Below are positions 16,237 to 24,883 of a DNA stretch of 64,000 bases, piece by piece (within the stretch, counting starts at the first letter, position 1; every line of letters begins with the position of its first letter). A program made the position numbers and the translations under genes. The DNA is from Calditrichales bacterium MX18-03 (lineage in GTDB: Bacteria > Bacillota > Clostridia > Lutisporales > Lutisporaceae), in NCBI GenBank assembly GCA_021083345.1, contig JAJGRE010000001.1:1178001-1242000 (forward strand), in the 5' to 3' direction. The notes below the pieces were generated by a model. The model made no database searches, was not told where the DNA came from, and was given only the letters and a program-made list of their open reading frames with translations.

Positions 16237-16941
16237 TTATTTATTTCTGCGCATCGCAATGGATACGCTTGCATTCTGTTCATCAATCAGCAGCTCTAAG
16301 GCTGCATTCCTGCACCATGCAGCTATTGCGCGGACTGCAGGAACCTCTCTGGAAATCTTCCGCCAGTAAAAGGTCTCATCAGTCAACTTGAGCCACGAAG
16401 CCTCCGGACACACAGGACCCTCCAGCTTTTCCCTCGCCGATACCGTCAGCCTGTAAGTATCCGGCTCCTCCTTCAAATGACAGGATACGACACCATTTTG
16501 AACACCCAGGCTGTGCATCCGGAAGAAAAACTGGGATATGATGCCGTTTATTGCCATAAGGCAGCTTTCCTGCTCCAGCATCCGAATGTCGGGCTCAAAA
16601 TCAATATCGATCAGAAATTCCATATTCAGGTCGATGATACCTGCCTCTTTCTCTTTAGTGTAAAGTAAATCCGCTAATTTTATACATCTGGCATTGTATA
16701 ATCTTCCTATATTTTCCATTTTGCTGCAATACTCCCGTATCAAAGCCAGTACCTTTTCCGGCTTCTTCAATTGAGTAAAACCGTATATCAGCTGCAAAAG
16801 ATTGAATATATCATGGCGCTGCTCACTGAGATGAGCCCGGAGGCTCTCCACGGCTTCCTCATTCCTGCCGGTATGAGTGCTGCAGCTTGTCCGGCTGCGG
16901 TACATATACTTGAGTCTGCTTGCTCCAATCCTTTTCAGCAT
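16237..16941 (-). CDS. Spo0B-like sporulation phosphotransferase or sensor-kinase remnant
   Basis: About 234 residues. The helical-hairpin region has LRAHLSEQRHDIFNLLQLIYG, where QRHD-x-x-N carries the phosphorylatable histidine of the Spo0B/SPOB_a fold. A degenerate ATPase-like C-terminal domain follows, without clear N, G1 or G2 boxes, as in Spo0B. The position between rpmA and obg is the same as spo0B in Bacillus. AAGGAG 7 nt before MLKRIGAS sets the start; a longer frame from 17049 would add a hydrophobic N-terminus (IIFLVLCIVRFIYY) but has a poor site. An intact phosphorelay is not shown by this alone. Confidence 0.78.
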   Translation of the reverse strand: MLKRIGASRLKYMYRSRTSCSTHTGRNEEAVESLRAHLSEQRHDIFNLLQLIYGFTQLKKPEKVLALIREYCSKMENIGRLYNARCIKLADLLYTKEKEAGIIDLNMEFLIDIDFEPDIRMLEQESCLMAINGIISQFFFRMHSLGVQNGVVSCHLKEEPDTYRLTVSAREKLEGPVCPEASWLKLTDETFYWRKISREVPAVRAIAAWCRNAALELLIDEQNASVSIAMRRNK

Positions 16942-17266
16942 GATCTCACTCCTTGCCACGGTTGTTTGGATATATTTCTCATAATATATAAATCGCACTA
17001 TACAAAGAACAAGAAAGATGATGCGATTTATAAGATATAGATAGCACATTCATCCTTTGTACCAATAAGAGTAAATATGAAGCAGTTGTGCTAGCTAATT
17101 TATAAGTAACACATCCTTTGGTACTTTATTGAGCAGCGTTACTTATAAAGCCAGCGACGATGCTTTACACGCATGTCAATTATGCAAATTTTATAATGTG
17201 CTGTCTATAATTTAAAACACTTTCTACACAATGTAAATAGCTTTGCATAAATAAAACTGTATCAAT
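16942..17266. other. Gene-free stretch with a 12-bp inverted repeat
   Basis: The stretch is AT-rich and no convincing gene is seen. TTTATAAGTAAC (17099-17110) is repeated inverted at 17138-17149. CATCCTTTG occurs twice in direct orientation (17051 and 17112), each followed by a TAC. No spaced -35/-10 pair is convincing. It is the upstream region of the spo0B-like/obg operon, so control elements are expected. Confidence 0.5.
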
Positions 17267-17297
17267 AAAAAAAAGGTACGGTAATCCGTACCCTTTC
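17267..17297 (-). terminator. Terminator of the rplU-prp-rpmA operon
   Basis: On the minus strand, GGTACGG pairs with CCGTACC around ATTA, followed by eight T. Confidence 0.9.
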
Positions 17298-17306
17298 ATC
17301 ATCTTA

Positions 17307-17591
17307 TTACTGAGCAGCAGGATAAACACTGACCTGCTTCTTGTCTCTGCCTTTACGCTCAAACTTCACAACGCCTTCAACCAGTGCAAATAGTGTATCG
17401 TCCTTACCGATGCCGACATTGTTTCCGGGATGAATCTTTGTCCCTCTCTGTCTTACCAATATGTTACCAGCAAGAACCGTCTGCCCGTCGGCTCTTTTGG
17501 TGCCAAGGCGCTTGGATTCGCTGTCTCTACCGTTTCTGGAGCTTCCAACCCCTTTTTTGTGAGCAAACAACTGAAGGTTAATTCTGAACAT
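17307..17591 (-). CDS. rpmA: 50S ribosomal protein bL27 with cleavable N-terminus
   Basis: 94 residues. The protein starts [16 protein letters not shown]. The N-terminal nonapeptide matches the Firmicute pre-L27 extension removed by the protease Prp before L27 enters the ribosome, exposing the residues that reach the peptidyl transferase centre. GGAGGTG precedes the ATG. It follows prp by 3 bases, so substrate and protease are cotranscribed. Confidence 0.98.
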   Translation of the reverse strand: MFRINLQLFAHKKGVGSSRNGRDSESKRLGTKRADGQTVLAGNILVRQRGTKIHPGNNVGIGKDDTLFALVEGVVKFERKGRDKKQVSVYPAAQ

Positions 17592-17594
17592 GGA

Positions 17595-17927
17595 TTACAC
17601 CTCCTCTTCCATGATTGCAATATACTTTTTATAACATTCTCTAATATCACTTAACCCTGCATACATGGTTTCCAAAATGGCAGTACACATTATTCTCTTT
17701 TCGCTTGACTCAATCTCAGGAAGCCGGCATTGTAGGAAGCCGTCATTTATCTCATAGCGTGCATCGACACCTGCCACTTTGATAATGCCCAGCAAAGCTG
17801 TCTGGGCTACTGCAGATACGGCACTGCATACAATATCTTTTCCGTGCTTGTCATAGCTTGCGTGTCCTGTAATCTCGAAACCCATCATTGTACCCTCTCG
17901 GGTCCTCATGATTCTGATCCTGATCAT
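17595..17927 (-). CDS. prp: Ribosomal-processing cysteine protease Prp
   Basis: 110 residues, formerly YsxB. The catalytic pair is seen as H22 (GHASYDKHG) and C34 (DIVCSAVSA), the same numbers as in Staphylococcus aureus Prp. It cleaves the N-terminal extension of bL27, whose gene follows at once. The ribosome site is short (GGCAGGT directly at the ATG), so translation may be coupled to rplU, nine bases upstream. Confidence 0.95.
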   Translation of the reverse strand: MIRIRIMRTREGTMMGFEITGHASYDKHGKDIVCSAVSAVAQTALLGIIKVAGVDARYEINDGFLQCRLPEIESSEKRIMCTAILETMYAGLSDIRECYKKYIAIMEEEV

Positions 17928-17936
17928 ACCTGCCGA

Positions 17937-18248
17937 TTAAGCGTTGATCTTTTCGATTTTTACTCTGGTATAAGGCTGTCTGTGACCCTGCTTCTTCCTG
18001 TAGTCTTTCTTCGGCTTGTACTTGAATACAATAACCTTCTTTGACTTGCCATGTCCGACAACAGATGCTTCTACCTTTGCGCCGGCCACAACCGGTGCTC
18101 CGAACTGAAGCTCACCGTCCTTGCCTACTGCAAGAACCTCTTCGAACATAACCTTTTCTCCGGAAGCTGCGTCCAGCTTTTCCACGGTTAAGACATCACC
18201 TTCATTAACCATGTATTGTTTTCCGCCAGTCTTTATAATTGCATACAT
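17937..18248 (-). CDS. rplU: 50S ribosomal protein bL21
   Basis: 103 residues: [17 protein letters not shown] at the start and [25 protein letters not shown] at the end are bL21 hallmarks. GGAGG nine bases before MYAIIK sets the start. First gene of rplU-prp-rpmA, preceded by an L21-type leader and a strong promoter. Confidence 0.98.
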   Translation of the reverse strand: MYAIIKTGGKQYMVNEGDVLTVEKLDAASGEKVMFEEVLAVGKDGELQFGAPVVAGAKVEASVVGHGKSKKVIVFKYKPKKDYRKKQGHRQPYTRVKIEKINA

Positions 18249-18261
18249 TAGGCTACACCTC

Positions 18262-18330
18262 CTCATTTTAAGTCTCGCCGAAAGCTAGGTAAAATTTTAG
18301 ACCCGTTTCGAGCGGATACGCCTACATCAA
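18262..18330 (-). ncRNA. Candidate L21 leader (autoregulatory mRNA leader)
   Basis: Between promoter and rplU, the minus strand reads CCGCTCGAAACGGGTC then, about 10 nt on, CCTAGCTTTCGGCGAGAC. Paired GC blocks with CTAGCTTTCGGCGAGAC agree with my memory of the Firmicute L21 leader consensus. These leaders are thought to mediate feedback by bL21. No covariance search was run. Confidence 0.65.
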
Positions 18331-18333
18331 TAT

Positions 18334-18362
18334 ACTTTACCACAATGCCCGTCTTTTGTCAA
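18334..18362 (-). promoter_or_regulatory. Sigma-A promoter of rplU-prp-rpmA
   Basis: TTGACA (18362-18357), a 17-nt spacer and TAAAGT (18339-18334). It gives a leader of about 80 nt that holds the L21-type element. Confidence 0.8.
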
Positions 18363-18436
18363 TTTGCAAATCCATTTATTATTTTTCATAGAACCGGACT
18401 TCCTTATTCAAATGCTATGAATAGACAAGCACGCTA

Positions 18437-19972
18437 TTATGCATTAGGCTGCATCAATCTGCAATTCTCCAGCTCCATGCCGAAGGCTTCCCTGCTATCA
18501 ATCCCTCTGACAGCGTATTCTTCCCTTCGGAAGGCTGCCGACGATCGGATGTAAACCGGTCTCTGACTCCCTTTTCCCATAGACAGCAAGCGCTCGTCCG
18601 ACAACAGCCGGATGGCTGCTTCGATTTCGGGATTCAGCTCCACCAGCACGGCCATTGCACCGCCCTGATTGAAAAGATTGTTGATTTCCTTTTCAATTTT
18701 TTTGACGATGGTCTCGTTGGAAAGGATCCTACCCTCACCGTTGCAATAGGGACAGGGTGCCAGAAGGACGCTTTCCACCCTTTGCCGCACCTTCTTACGC
18801 GTCATCTCCAGAAGGCCCAGCTGCGTCATTCCCAATACATTGGTGCGGGTCCTGTCCTTCCGCAGTACGTTCTTCAGTGTTTCTATGACCATGTTCTCAT
18901 GTTCCTTGTCCGGCATATCGATAAAATCAATGATGATGATGCCTCCGATATCCCGCAGCCGGAGCTGCTTGGCAATCTCCCTTGCCGCCTCCAGGTTTGT
19001 CTTCAGTACAGTATCTTTGAGGTCCACCGAACCTACAAACTTTCCGGTATTGACATCAATGGAGGTCAAGGCTTCTGTCTGGTCTATGACCAGATAACCG
19101 CCGGATTTCAGCCACACCTTCCTGTTCAGTATCTTGCTGATCTGTATCTCTACCTGGTGGTATTCAAATAAATCGTACCCTTTGCTGAAATATTCCACCC
19201 GTCCCTTCAGATGGGGGGAAATAGCGGAAACCAGCTCCAGCACCTTCTCATACTGCTCCTTGCTGTTGACCACAAAGCGGTCAATATCCTTGGTAAACAT
19301 ATCTCTTACCGTGCGGTAAATGATATTCATATCCTTATGTACCAGCCTGGGTGTTACCCCTGATCGCTGCTTCTGCTTGATGCTTTCCCAAAGCTTGATC
19401 AGAAACTCGATGTCTGAAAGAAAATCCTCCCGCCGGCAGTCCTCAGCAGCAGTCCGCACAATCAGGCCCATCCCACGGGGCTTCACTTCTTCGGCAATTT
19501 GCTTGAGCCGTTCTCTTTCCGGCTCGCTCTCGATCCTTCTGGATATTCCGACATATTCGACAGTGGGCATCAACACCAGGAAGCGTCCCGGCAGCGTGAT
19601 GTGCGTACTTACCCTGGCCCCCTTGGTATCTATGGGCTCCTTCATAACCTGCACCATGATTTCCTGCCCGACTTTCAGAAGTTCATCGATATGATAATCC
19701 TTATACTGGGACGGGTCGACATAATCGTCGTCATCGTCATAATACGTATTGGGCAGCGCATCCTTCACATAGAGAAAAGCGTTTTTTTCCAGGCCGATAT
19801 CCACAAACGCCGCCTGCATTCCGGGCAGTACGTTTTCAACTCTTCCTTTATAAATGTTCCCGGTGATCCTTTCACTGTTTTGCCTCTCAATACATATTTC
19901 CGTCAGCTCTCTGTTTTCAAGAAGTGCAACACGGGTTTGACCGGCCCCGACATCAACAATTATTTCCTTCAT
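18437..19972 (-). CDS. rng: Ribonuclease G/E family endoribonuclease
   Basis: 511 residues, RNase G size. The S1-like domain with YKGRVENVLPGMQAAFVDIG occupies about 35-125. The DNase I-like catalytic part has D306 (SIDVNTG) and D349 (IIIDFID), which bind Mg. The zinc-link cysteines are C407-PY-C410. It cuts single-stranded AU-rich RNA and matures rRNA. GAAGGAG precedes the ATG. It follows the radical-SAM pair, a conserved order before rplU in Clostridia. Confidence 0.96.
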   Translation of the reverse strand: MKEIIVDVGAGQTRVALLENRELTEICIERQNSERITGNIYKGRVENVLPGMQAAFVDIGLEKNAFLYVKDALPNTYYDDDDDYVDPSQYKDYHIDELLKVGQEIMVQVMKEPIDTKGARVSTHITLPGRFLVLMPTVEYVGISRRIESEPERERLKQIAEEVKPRGMGLIVRTAAEDCRREDFLSDIEFLIKLWESIKQKQRSGVTPRLVHKDMNIIYRTVRDMFTKDIDRFVVNSKEQYEKVLELVSAISPHLKGRVEYFSKGYDLFEYHQVEIQISKILNRKVWLKSGGYLVIDQTEALTSIDVNTGKFVGSVDLKDTVLKTNLEAAREIAKQLRLRDIGGIIIIDFIDMPDKEHENMVIETLKNVLRKDRTRTNVLGMTQLGLLEMTRKKVRQRVESVLLAPCPYCNGEGRILSNETIVKKIEKEINNLFNQGGAMAVLVELNPEIEAAIRLLSDERLLSMGKGSQRPVYIRSSAAFRREEYAVRGIDSREAFGMELENCRLMQPNA

Positions 19973-20051
19973 GGACTTAACTCCTTCGCCATATATTCAA
20001 AATGTCCGGCGCTTATATAAGACACTGTAACATTTGCCGCTCAATCTCCAA

Positions 20052-20762
20052 TTATTTATGATCCAGCAATTCGACAAGTTTGCCGTCCTTTTCAGCATAA
20101 ACCGCTTCCCGGTTGATCCGGATGCCGCTTACTTCATAACCGGTGAATTCCCTGAAGGCGCCTATCAAAAGCTCAGGCTTCAGGTTTGCTTTGCTCCCGC
20201 TCTGAAGCAGACAGTTGATCAGGTATTCACCTTTTCCTTCACCGGATATCCCTGGAATCAACTTCATACCGATGATCATCGGCCGTATATCCGTCTCTTT
20301 CAGCTCAAAATCCTTCTTGGGCTGTTTTTTCATCACCAAAATTGCTTTTTGCTCCAAAAAACGCTGGATATCCTGCTGCAGCCGCTCTTCTCCGGTATCG
20401 GGAATCAACATCCGGACAGTATACCTTGCATGGGTTACAATAGCCATAGCGCTTTTTGCATTCTCAGAGAGTATGATGCCACCTGATATGCGGATGCCCT
20501 GCGGCAGGCTCTTGTTCAGTCTTTCCGAGACTTCTGCCGGTTCCATTTGTTTGGCTAGCTTTATGTCAACATACTCGGCGCTGCTGGAGGTCCCCAACGC
20601 CAGGGGTGCTCCGAAGGATATCTCCTGATGGGGATTGAACCCGCTGCTGTAGGCAATGGGAATATCTGCCCTACGTATGGCCCGCTGAAAGGTCCGCATC
20701 AGGTCCAGATGGGAAATGTATTTGACTTCCTCACCCTTTGTAAATTTCAACCGAATCTGCAT
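20052..20762 (-). CDS. TIGR03936/DUF2344 family protein linked to radical SAM
   Basis: 236 residues, matching the family that begins R-L-KFTKGEEVKYISHLDLMRTFQRAIRRADIP and carries SSGFNPHQEISFGAPLALG. The biochemical function is unknown to me. Its ATG overlaps the stop of the radical SAM gene upstream (TAATG). In some genomes the two are fused, so they very probably work together, possibly in RNA modification; that last step is inference. Confidence 0.92.
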   Translation of the reverse strand: MQIRLKFTKGEEVKYISHLDLMRTFQRAIRRADIPIAYSSGFNPHQEISFGAPLALGTSSSAEYVDIKLAKQMEPAEVSERLNKSLPQGIRISGGIILSENAKSAMAIVTHARYTVRMLIPDTGEERLQQDIQRFLEQKAILVMKKQPKKDFELKETDIRPMIIGMKLIPGISGEGKGEYLINCLLQSGSKANLKPELLIGAFREFTGYEVSGIRINREAVYAEKDGKLVELLDHK

Positions 20763-22618
20763 TATTTACAGACACCGCCTTCCTCCAGAAGATTGATGCC
20801 GCAGCCGGTGCACACAACACGACAGTCCCGGGTGAGCTCGCCCTTTTGCGCTTTTTTCATTTCACTTCTAAGGTATTTCTTGGTAATCCCTACATCAATA
20901 TGGTCCCAGGGCAGGACCTCTTCGATTTCCCGCCTCCGGTTGGCATAAAAGGACGGATCGATGCCGCAGTCCCGGAAGGCCTGCATCCACAGGTCCATCT
21001 TGAAATACTGATCCCAGCCGTCAAATTTGCAGCCCAACTCCCATGCCCTGTTTAGTACCTTGCCGAGCCGCCTGTCGCCTCTGGCAAAAACAGCTTCCAG
21101 ATAGCTGACATCCGGCTCATGCCAATTGTAGGTAACCTGTTTCTTTTTGATCGCCTTCTGCAGATACCGCTGCTTTTGTGCCAATTGCTCCACGGTGTCC
21201 TGAGGCTCCCATTGGAAGGGGGTAAAGGGTTTGGGCACAAAGGAGGAAACACTGACCGTCACATTCAAGCCCTTGCCTCTTTGCTGCTTCGGCACCTCAT
21301 AGTACCGGTCCACCACCTTAAAAGCCAGGTCGGCTATGCCCTGAACATCTTCCATGGTCTCGGTAGGCAGGCCAATCATAAAATAAAGCTTGAGGCTGTT
21401 ATAGCCCGTTTCAAATGCCGCACCCGCAGACTGGATCAAATCCTCTTCATCCACGCCTTTGTTGATCACATCCCGCATTCTTTGTGTACCTGCCTCCGGT
21501 GCAAAGGTAAGGCCGCTCTTTCTCACTTTCTGTACTTCCCGCACCAGCTTCAGTGAAAAGGAATCGATCCTGAGAGAGGGCAGAGACAGGCTCACTTTCT
21601 TGCTTTCATACTTGGACATCAACTTCTCCACCAGCTCATTCAGCTTGGAAAAATCGCTTGTGGACAGTGAGGACAGAGAAACCTCCTCATAACCTGAGCT
21701 TTCTATGAGCCTATCGGCTATTTCCACCAACTCATCCACTTCACGTTCCCGGACCGGACGATAAATCATGCCGGCCTGGCAAAAACGGCAGCCTCTGGTG
21801 CAGCCTCTGAAGATCTCCAGCATAATGCGGTCATGAACGATATCGATAAACGGAACGATAATCTTATCGGGAAAATAGGCGCCCTTCAGGTTCTTGATGA
21901 CCCTTTTCCTGATTTTGGGCGGAATATCAGCACGCTTGGGCGCTACCTGCCTGACAGTCCCATCCTCGTTGTACGCCACATCATAGAATGCCGGAACATA
22001 GACACCCTTTATCTTCGCCACCAGCCTGAGATAGTCCTCTCGGTCTCCGTCAGTGCGTTTCCATTGTCGGTAAGCTTCCATGACCTCCAGGATGATTTCT
22101 TCGCCTTCCCCAAGCATGAAAAAATCGACAAAGTCGCAAAGGGGCTCTGCATTGTAGGCACACGGTCCGCCGGCCACCACAAAGGGCTGCCCCTTCTTCC
22201 GGTCCGTGGCTTGCAGGGGTATGCCTGCCAGATCCAGCATATTTAATATATTGGTATAGCTCATCTCGTATTGAAGCGTAAAGCCCACAAAATCGAAAGC
22301 ATCGATGGCATCACGGCTTTCCAGTGCAAAAAGCTTGTTTCCGCTTTTGCGGAGCTCCGCCTCCATATCCGTCCAAGGTGCAAAAACACGCTCGCAATAA
22401 ATATCCTCCTGATCATTCAGAAGGTGATAGAGTATTTTCATTCCCAAATGGGACATGCCGACTTCATAAACATCCGGGAAGCAAAATGCAAACCGGATGT
22501 GGCTATCATCAAGGTCCTTGTGGATGCTGTTCCATTCCGTACCGATATACCGTCCGGGCTTTTCCACCCGGGGGAGTATTTCGTCATAGAGATAATCCTT
22601 GGTATCGTTATGTATCAT
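20762..22618 (-). CDS. TIGR03960 family B12-binding-like radical SAM protein
   Basis: 618 residues. The radical SAM cluster motif is C-x3-C-x2-C in EIFRGCTRGCRFCQAGMIYRP. A cobalamin-type N-terminal region precedes it (PGRYIGTEWNSIHKD; FPDVYEVGMSHLGMKILYH). Family features ASLSTSDF-like (LSSLSTSDFSKL), FAPEAGTQRMRDVINKG and a cysteine-bearing C-terminus (CRVVCTGCGIN) are seen. The reaction is not known to me. AGGAGG precedes the ATG; it is coupled to the DUF2344 partner. Confidence 0.93.
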   Translation of the reverse strand: MIHNDTKDYLYDEILPRVEKPGRYIGTEWNSIHKDLDDSHIRFAFCFPDVYEVGMSHLGMKILYHLLNDQEDIYCERVFAPWTDMEAELRKSGNKLFALESRDAIDAFDFVGFTLQYEMSYTNILNMLDLAGIPLQATDRKKGQPFVVAGGPCAYNAEPLCDFVDFFMLGEGEEIILEVMEAYRQWKRTDGDREDYLRLVAKIKGVYVPAFYDVAYNEDGTVRQVAPKRADIPPKIRKRVIKNLKGAYFPDKIIVPFIDIVHDRIMLEIFRGCTRGCRFCQAGMIYRPVREREVDELVEIADRLIESSGYEEVSLSSLSTSDFSKLNELVEKLMSKYESKKVSLSLPSLRIDSFSLKLVREVQKVRKSGLTFAPEAGTQRMRDVINKGVDEEDLIQSAGAAFETGYNSLKLYFMIGLPTETMEDVQGIADLAFKVVDRYYEVPKQQRGKGLNVTVSVSSFVPKPFTPFQWEPQDTVEQLAQKQRYLQKAIKKKQVTYNWHEPDVSYLEAVFARGDRRLGKVLNRAWELGCKFDGWDQYFKMDLWMQAFRDCGIDPSFYANRRREIEEVLPWDHIDVGITKKYLRSEMKKAQKGELTRDCRVVCTGCGINLLEEGGVCK

Positions 22619-22769
22619 GTTTTCCTCCTAGCTGTTCATTTCCCGGAGAATCTTTAATCCATCCGCAGGGTTGGAATAATTTCCAACCGTCTCTATATAT
22701 TATTACATAAATACTGTATAAAATTCTACATAAAGCACATCGGTCCGTCAAAAAATATTTGAAGCTATC

Positions 22770-23618
22770 TTATCTTTTTTTCATTTCCAGCAGGTCCTTC
22801 ACCTTCCCGTCATAGCCCAGCTTCATGAAGGAAGCCATGATTTCCTTCTCGCTCAGCTCGGCTACCGTTTCCCCTGAATAGTCCTTCACCAGAACGGTGC
22901 ATAAATTCCCGGGACTGAATTGGCTGACAAGCTGGCGGATATAGGTCTCCGGCGAGGCCTGAAGGCTGCGCTGCCTAATCCGGTTGCACCGGACCAGCGA
23001 GGTCTTTCTGCTGCTGCTGTTTAAGAGATAGTGATAGGAGCAGTATTTTACCTCCTTTGAAGTGCCGGAAAAAATGAACACGGCAATAATGGCAGCTGTG
23101 ATATCATAGCTGCCTTGAACCAGACTGTAAATATTCCACCCCAGCAGTAATATGGACAGGACTCGCCCCCAAAGGACCAGGACCTGAGTGGCCCTTTTAT
23201 AACCCATCAGATATAGCAGCAGGTTTCTGAGTATTCTTCCGCCATCCATGGGCAGCACGGGCAATAGATTAAAAAAGCAAAGTATCCGGTTGTACTTTGC
23301 ACATAATATGAAAATGTCCTTATCCGTCGGGGCAGAATATGCCAGCAAGGCAAGCAGCCCGCTGACGGCAGGTCCTGCAGCCGCTATCAATGCTTCAACG
23401 GCGCCGCCGTACTTGGTTATATCCTCCATCCTGGCCACGCTGCCGAAGGGAAAAAGCTCAAGTTCCTCAACTCGGACGTGCATCAGGCGTGCTGCCATAA
23501 CATGTCCCATTTCATGCAGCAGCACCGAAGCAAACAAGACTGACATTTCCGTCAAACGGTCCCAATAATAGCCTGCAAATAAAAAAAGGATAAAAAACAC
23601 ATTCAGTTTTATCCTCAC
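22770..23618 (-). CDS. spoIVFB: SpoIVFB-like M50 site-2 protease
   Basis: About 282 residues, multi-spanning. Zinc ligands are HEMGH near residue 40 and the Asp in NLLPVLPMDGGRI. In Bacillus, SpoIVFB cleaves pro-sigma-K in the mother cell. GGAGGA 8 nt upstream favours the GTG that begins RIKLNVFF; an ATG five codons earlier is possible. The gene follows spoIVFA, its usual regulator. The C-terminal cytosolic part (about 190-282) resembles a CBS-type domain, as expected. Confidence 0.92.
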   Translation of the reverse strand: MRIKLNVFFILFLFAGYYWDRLTEMSVLFASVLLHEMGHVMAARLMHVRVEELELFPFGSVARMEDITKYGGAVEALIAAAGPAVSGLLALLAYSAPTDKDIFILCAKYNRILCFFNLLPVLPMDGGRILRNLLLYLMGYKRATQVLVLWGRVLSILLLGWNIYSLVQGSYDITAAIIAVFIFSGTSKEVKYCSYHYLLNSSSRKTSLVRCNRIRQRSLQASPETYIRQLVSQFSPGNLCTVLVKDYSGETVAELSEKEIMASFMKLGYDGKVKDLLEMKKR

Positions 23619-23681
23619 AATGCGCTCCTCCATGCAACTTCATTCAATACCATTATATGTTGCATCGCACCTCCATGTGCT

Positions 23682-24431
23682 CTAAAGGATATTTCCCATT
23701 TTATCAGCAGGATTCACCGGTGTGCCGTTTTCCTGTATTTCAAAGTGCAGGTGCGGACCGGATACAACCCCCGTATCGCCTACTTCACCAATGGTATCCC
23801 CCTGCTTGACAGCTTGACCTTCCTTCACAAGGATAGCGCTGCAATGGGCATAAACACACTCGATGCCGCCGCTTTTTATCCGGACATACTTACCATTGAC
23901 GGCATCTTCCCCCACCTTGGTCACCAAGCCGTCGGCTGCAGATTTGAAAGGTGTTCCCAACTCGGCATTGATATCGATGCCCGTATGCATTTTTATCGTA
24001 TTGAATACAGGATGGATCCGCTCTCCAAAGGGGGATGTGATCTCCCCTTCCAGGGGCATGACAAACTCCGGCTTTACTTCCTCGGCGGCTGCGATATTCT
24101 CAATTCCCTCCGCCTCTCCGGTGCCGGTATTCTGTGGTGCCAGGGGAATGGCATTCCTGAAATCCGAAAAAGCATCCAATGCTTTGGAAAGGTTCATATT
24201 CCAGTTGATCGTGCTCTTGATGCTCTGAGATATGGAATTGGTAAAACCGCTATCGATGTTGTTGATCAAAAGGATGCAGACCACCATCACCAGCGACACA
24301 AAGGACTGCATGATGAAGGTGTCCAGATACCTTCGCTCACCGAACTTTCTGGGTTTCCATATTTCGCCTATTTTTTTGTATTCATTCACGTACCTCGGTT
24401 TCGGTATGTTCTCAAAATTGCCGTTGCTCAT
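23682..24431 (-). CDS. spoIVFA: SpoIVFA-like membrane protein with M23 (LytM) domain
   Basis: 249 residues. A basic cytosolic N-terminus, one membrane span (QSFVSLVMVVCILLINN, about 42-60), then an extracytoplasmic M23 domain (about 125-249): SPFGERIHPV, HTGIDI and HLHFE. The metal ligands H-x3-D and H-x-H are present, so unlike classical SpoIVFA it may be catalytically competent. Position before spoIVFB supports the SpoIVFA call; a SpoIIQ-like role is the alternative. GGAGG nine bases before the ATG. Confidence 0.85.
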   Translation of the reverse strand: MSNGNFENIPKPRYVNEYKKIGEIWKPRKFGERRYLDTFIMQSFVSLVMVVCILLINNIDSGFTNSISQSIKSTINWNMNLSKALDAFSDFRNAIPLAPQNTGTGEAEGIENIAAAEEVKPEFVMPLEGEITSPFGERIHPVFNTIKMHTGIDINAELGTPFKSAADGLVTKVGEDAVNGKYVRIKSGGIECVYAHCSAILVKEGQAVKQGDTIGEVGDTGVVSGPHLHFEIQENGTPVNPADKMGNIL

Positions 24432-24534
24432 GCACGATCTCCTCCATTGCTTACTGCGGCAGGTCCATCTTTCATTTATGGACCATGCTCAGTCAATCTT
24501 TCTACATGTATATTATGGGCAACACAATTTAGAA

Positions 24535-24575
24535 CAAAAAAAACAGATGGACCCGTCTATGGTGTCCATCTGTTC
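24535..24575 (-). terminator. Terminator of the mre/min operon
   Basis: On the minus strand, AACAGATGGAC pairs with GTCCATCTGTT across an 11-nt loop, followed by a run of T. It ends the operon 11 bases after the minE stop. Confidence 0.85.
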
Positions 24576-24585
24576 CTATAGAAAT

Positions 24586-24867
24586 TTATATCTTTCCGTT
24601 ATCCTTCATCCGCTTGATGGGAATATTGGCAACTAGTGCGGGAACGGTTGAATTGTCATAATCCCTTCTGGTTCTGGTCAGGGTGATTTCCAGCCCTTTC
24701 TCATCTATTTCCATGTAGTCGGAAATGACACCGATAATCTCGCTTTTGATCATTTCCAGAAACTGAGGAGATACATTCGCCCTGTCATGGATTAACACCA
24801 GCTTCAGCCGCTCCTTGGCAATATCCTTGCTGCTGTCATTTTTACCAAACAATTTGAATAGATCCAT
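24586..24867 (-). CDS. minE: Cell division topological specificity factor MinE
   Basis: 93 residues. The N-terminal amphipathic helix MDLFKLFG binds membrane, the anti-MinCD segment contains AKERLKLVLIHDRANVSPQFLEMIKSEII, and the topological domain follows with YMEID. It drives oscillation of MinD. GGAGG 8 nt before MDLFK favours this start over a GTG three codons earlier. Many Firmicutes use DivIVA instead; this lineage has MinE. Confidence 0.97.
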   Translation of the reverse strand: MDLFKLFGKNDSSKDIAKERLKLVLIHDRANVSPQFLEMIKSEIIGVISDYMEIDEKGLEITLTRTRRDYDNSTVPALVANIPIKRMKDNGKI

Positions 24868-24883
24868 AACCGCCACCTCCTCT

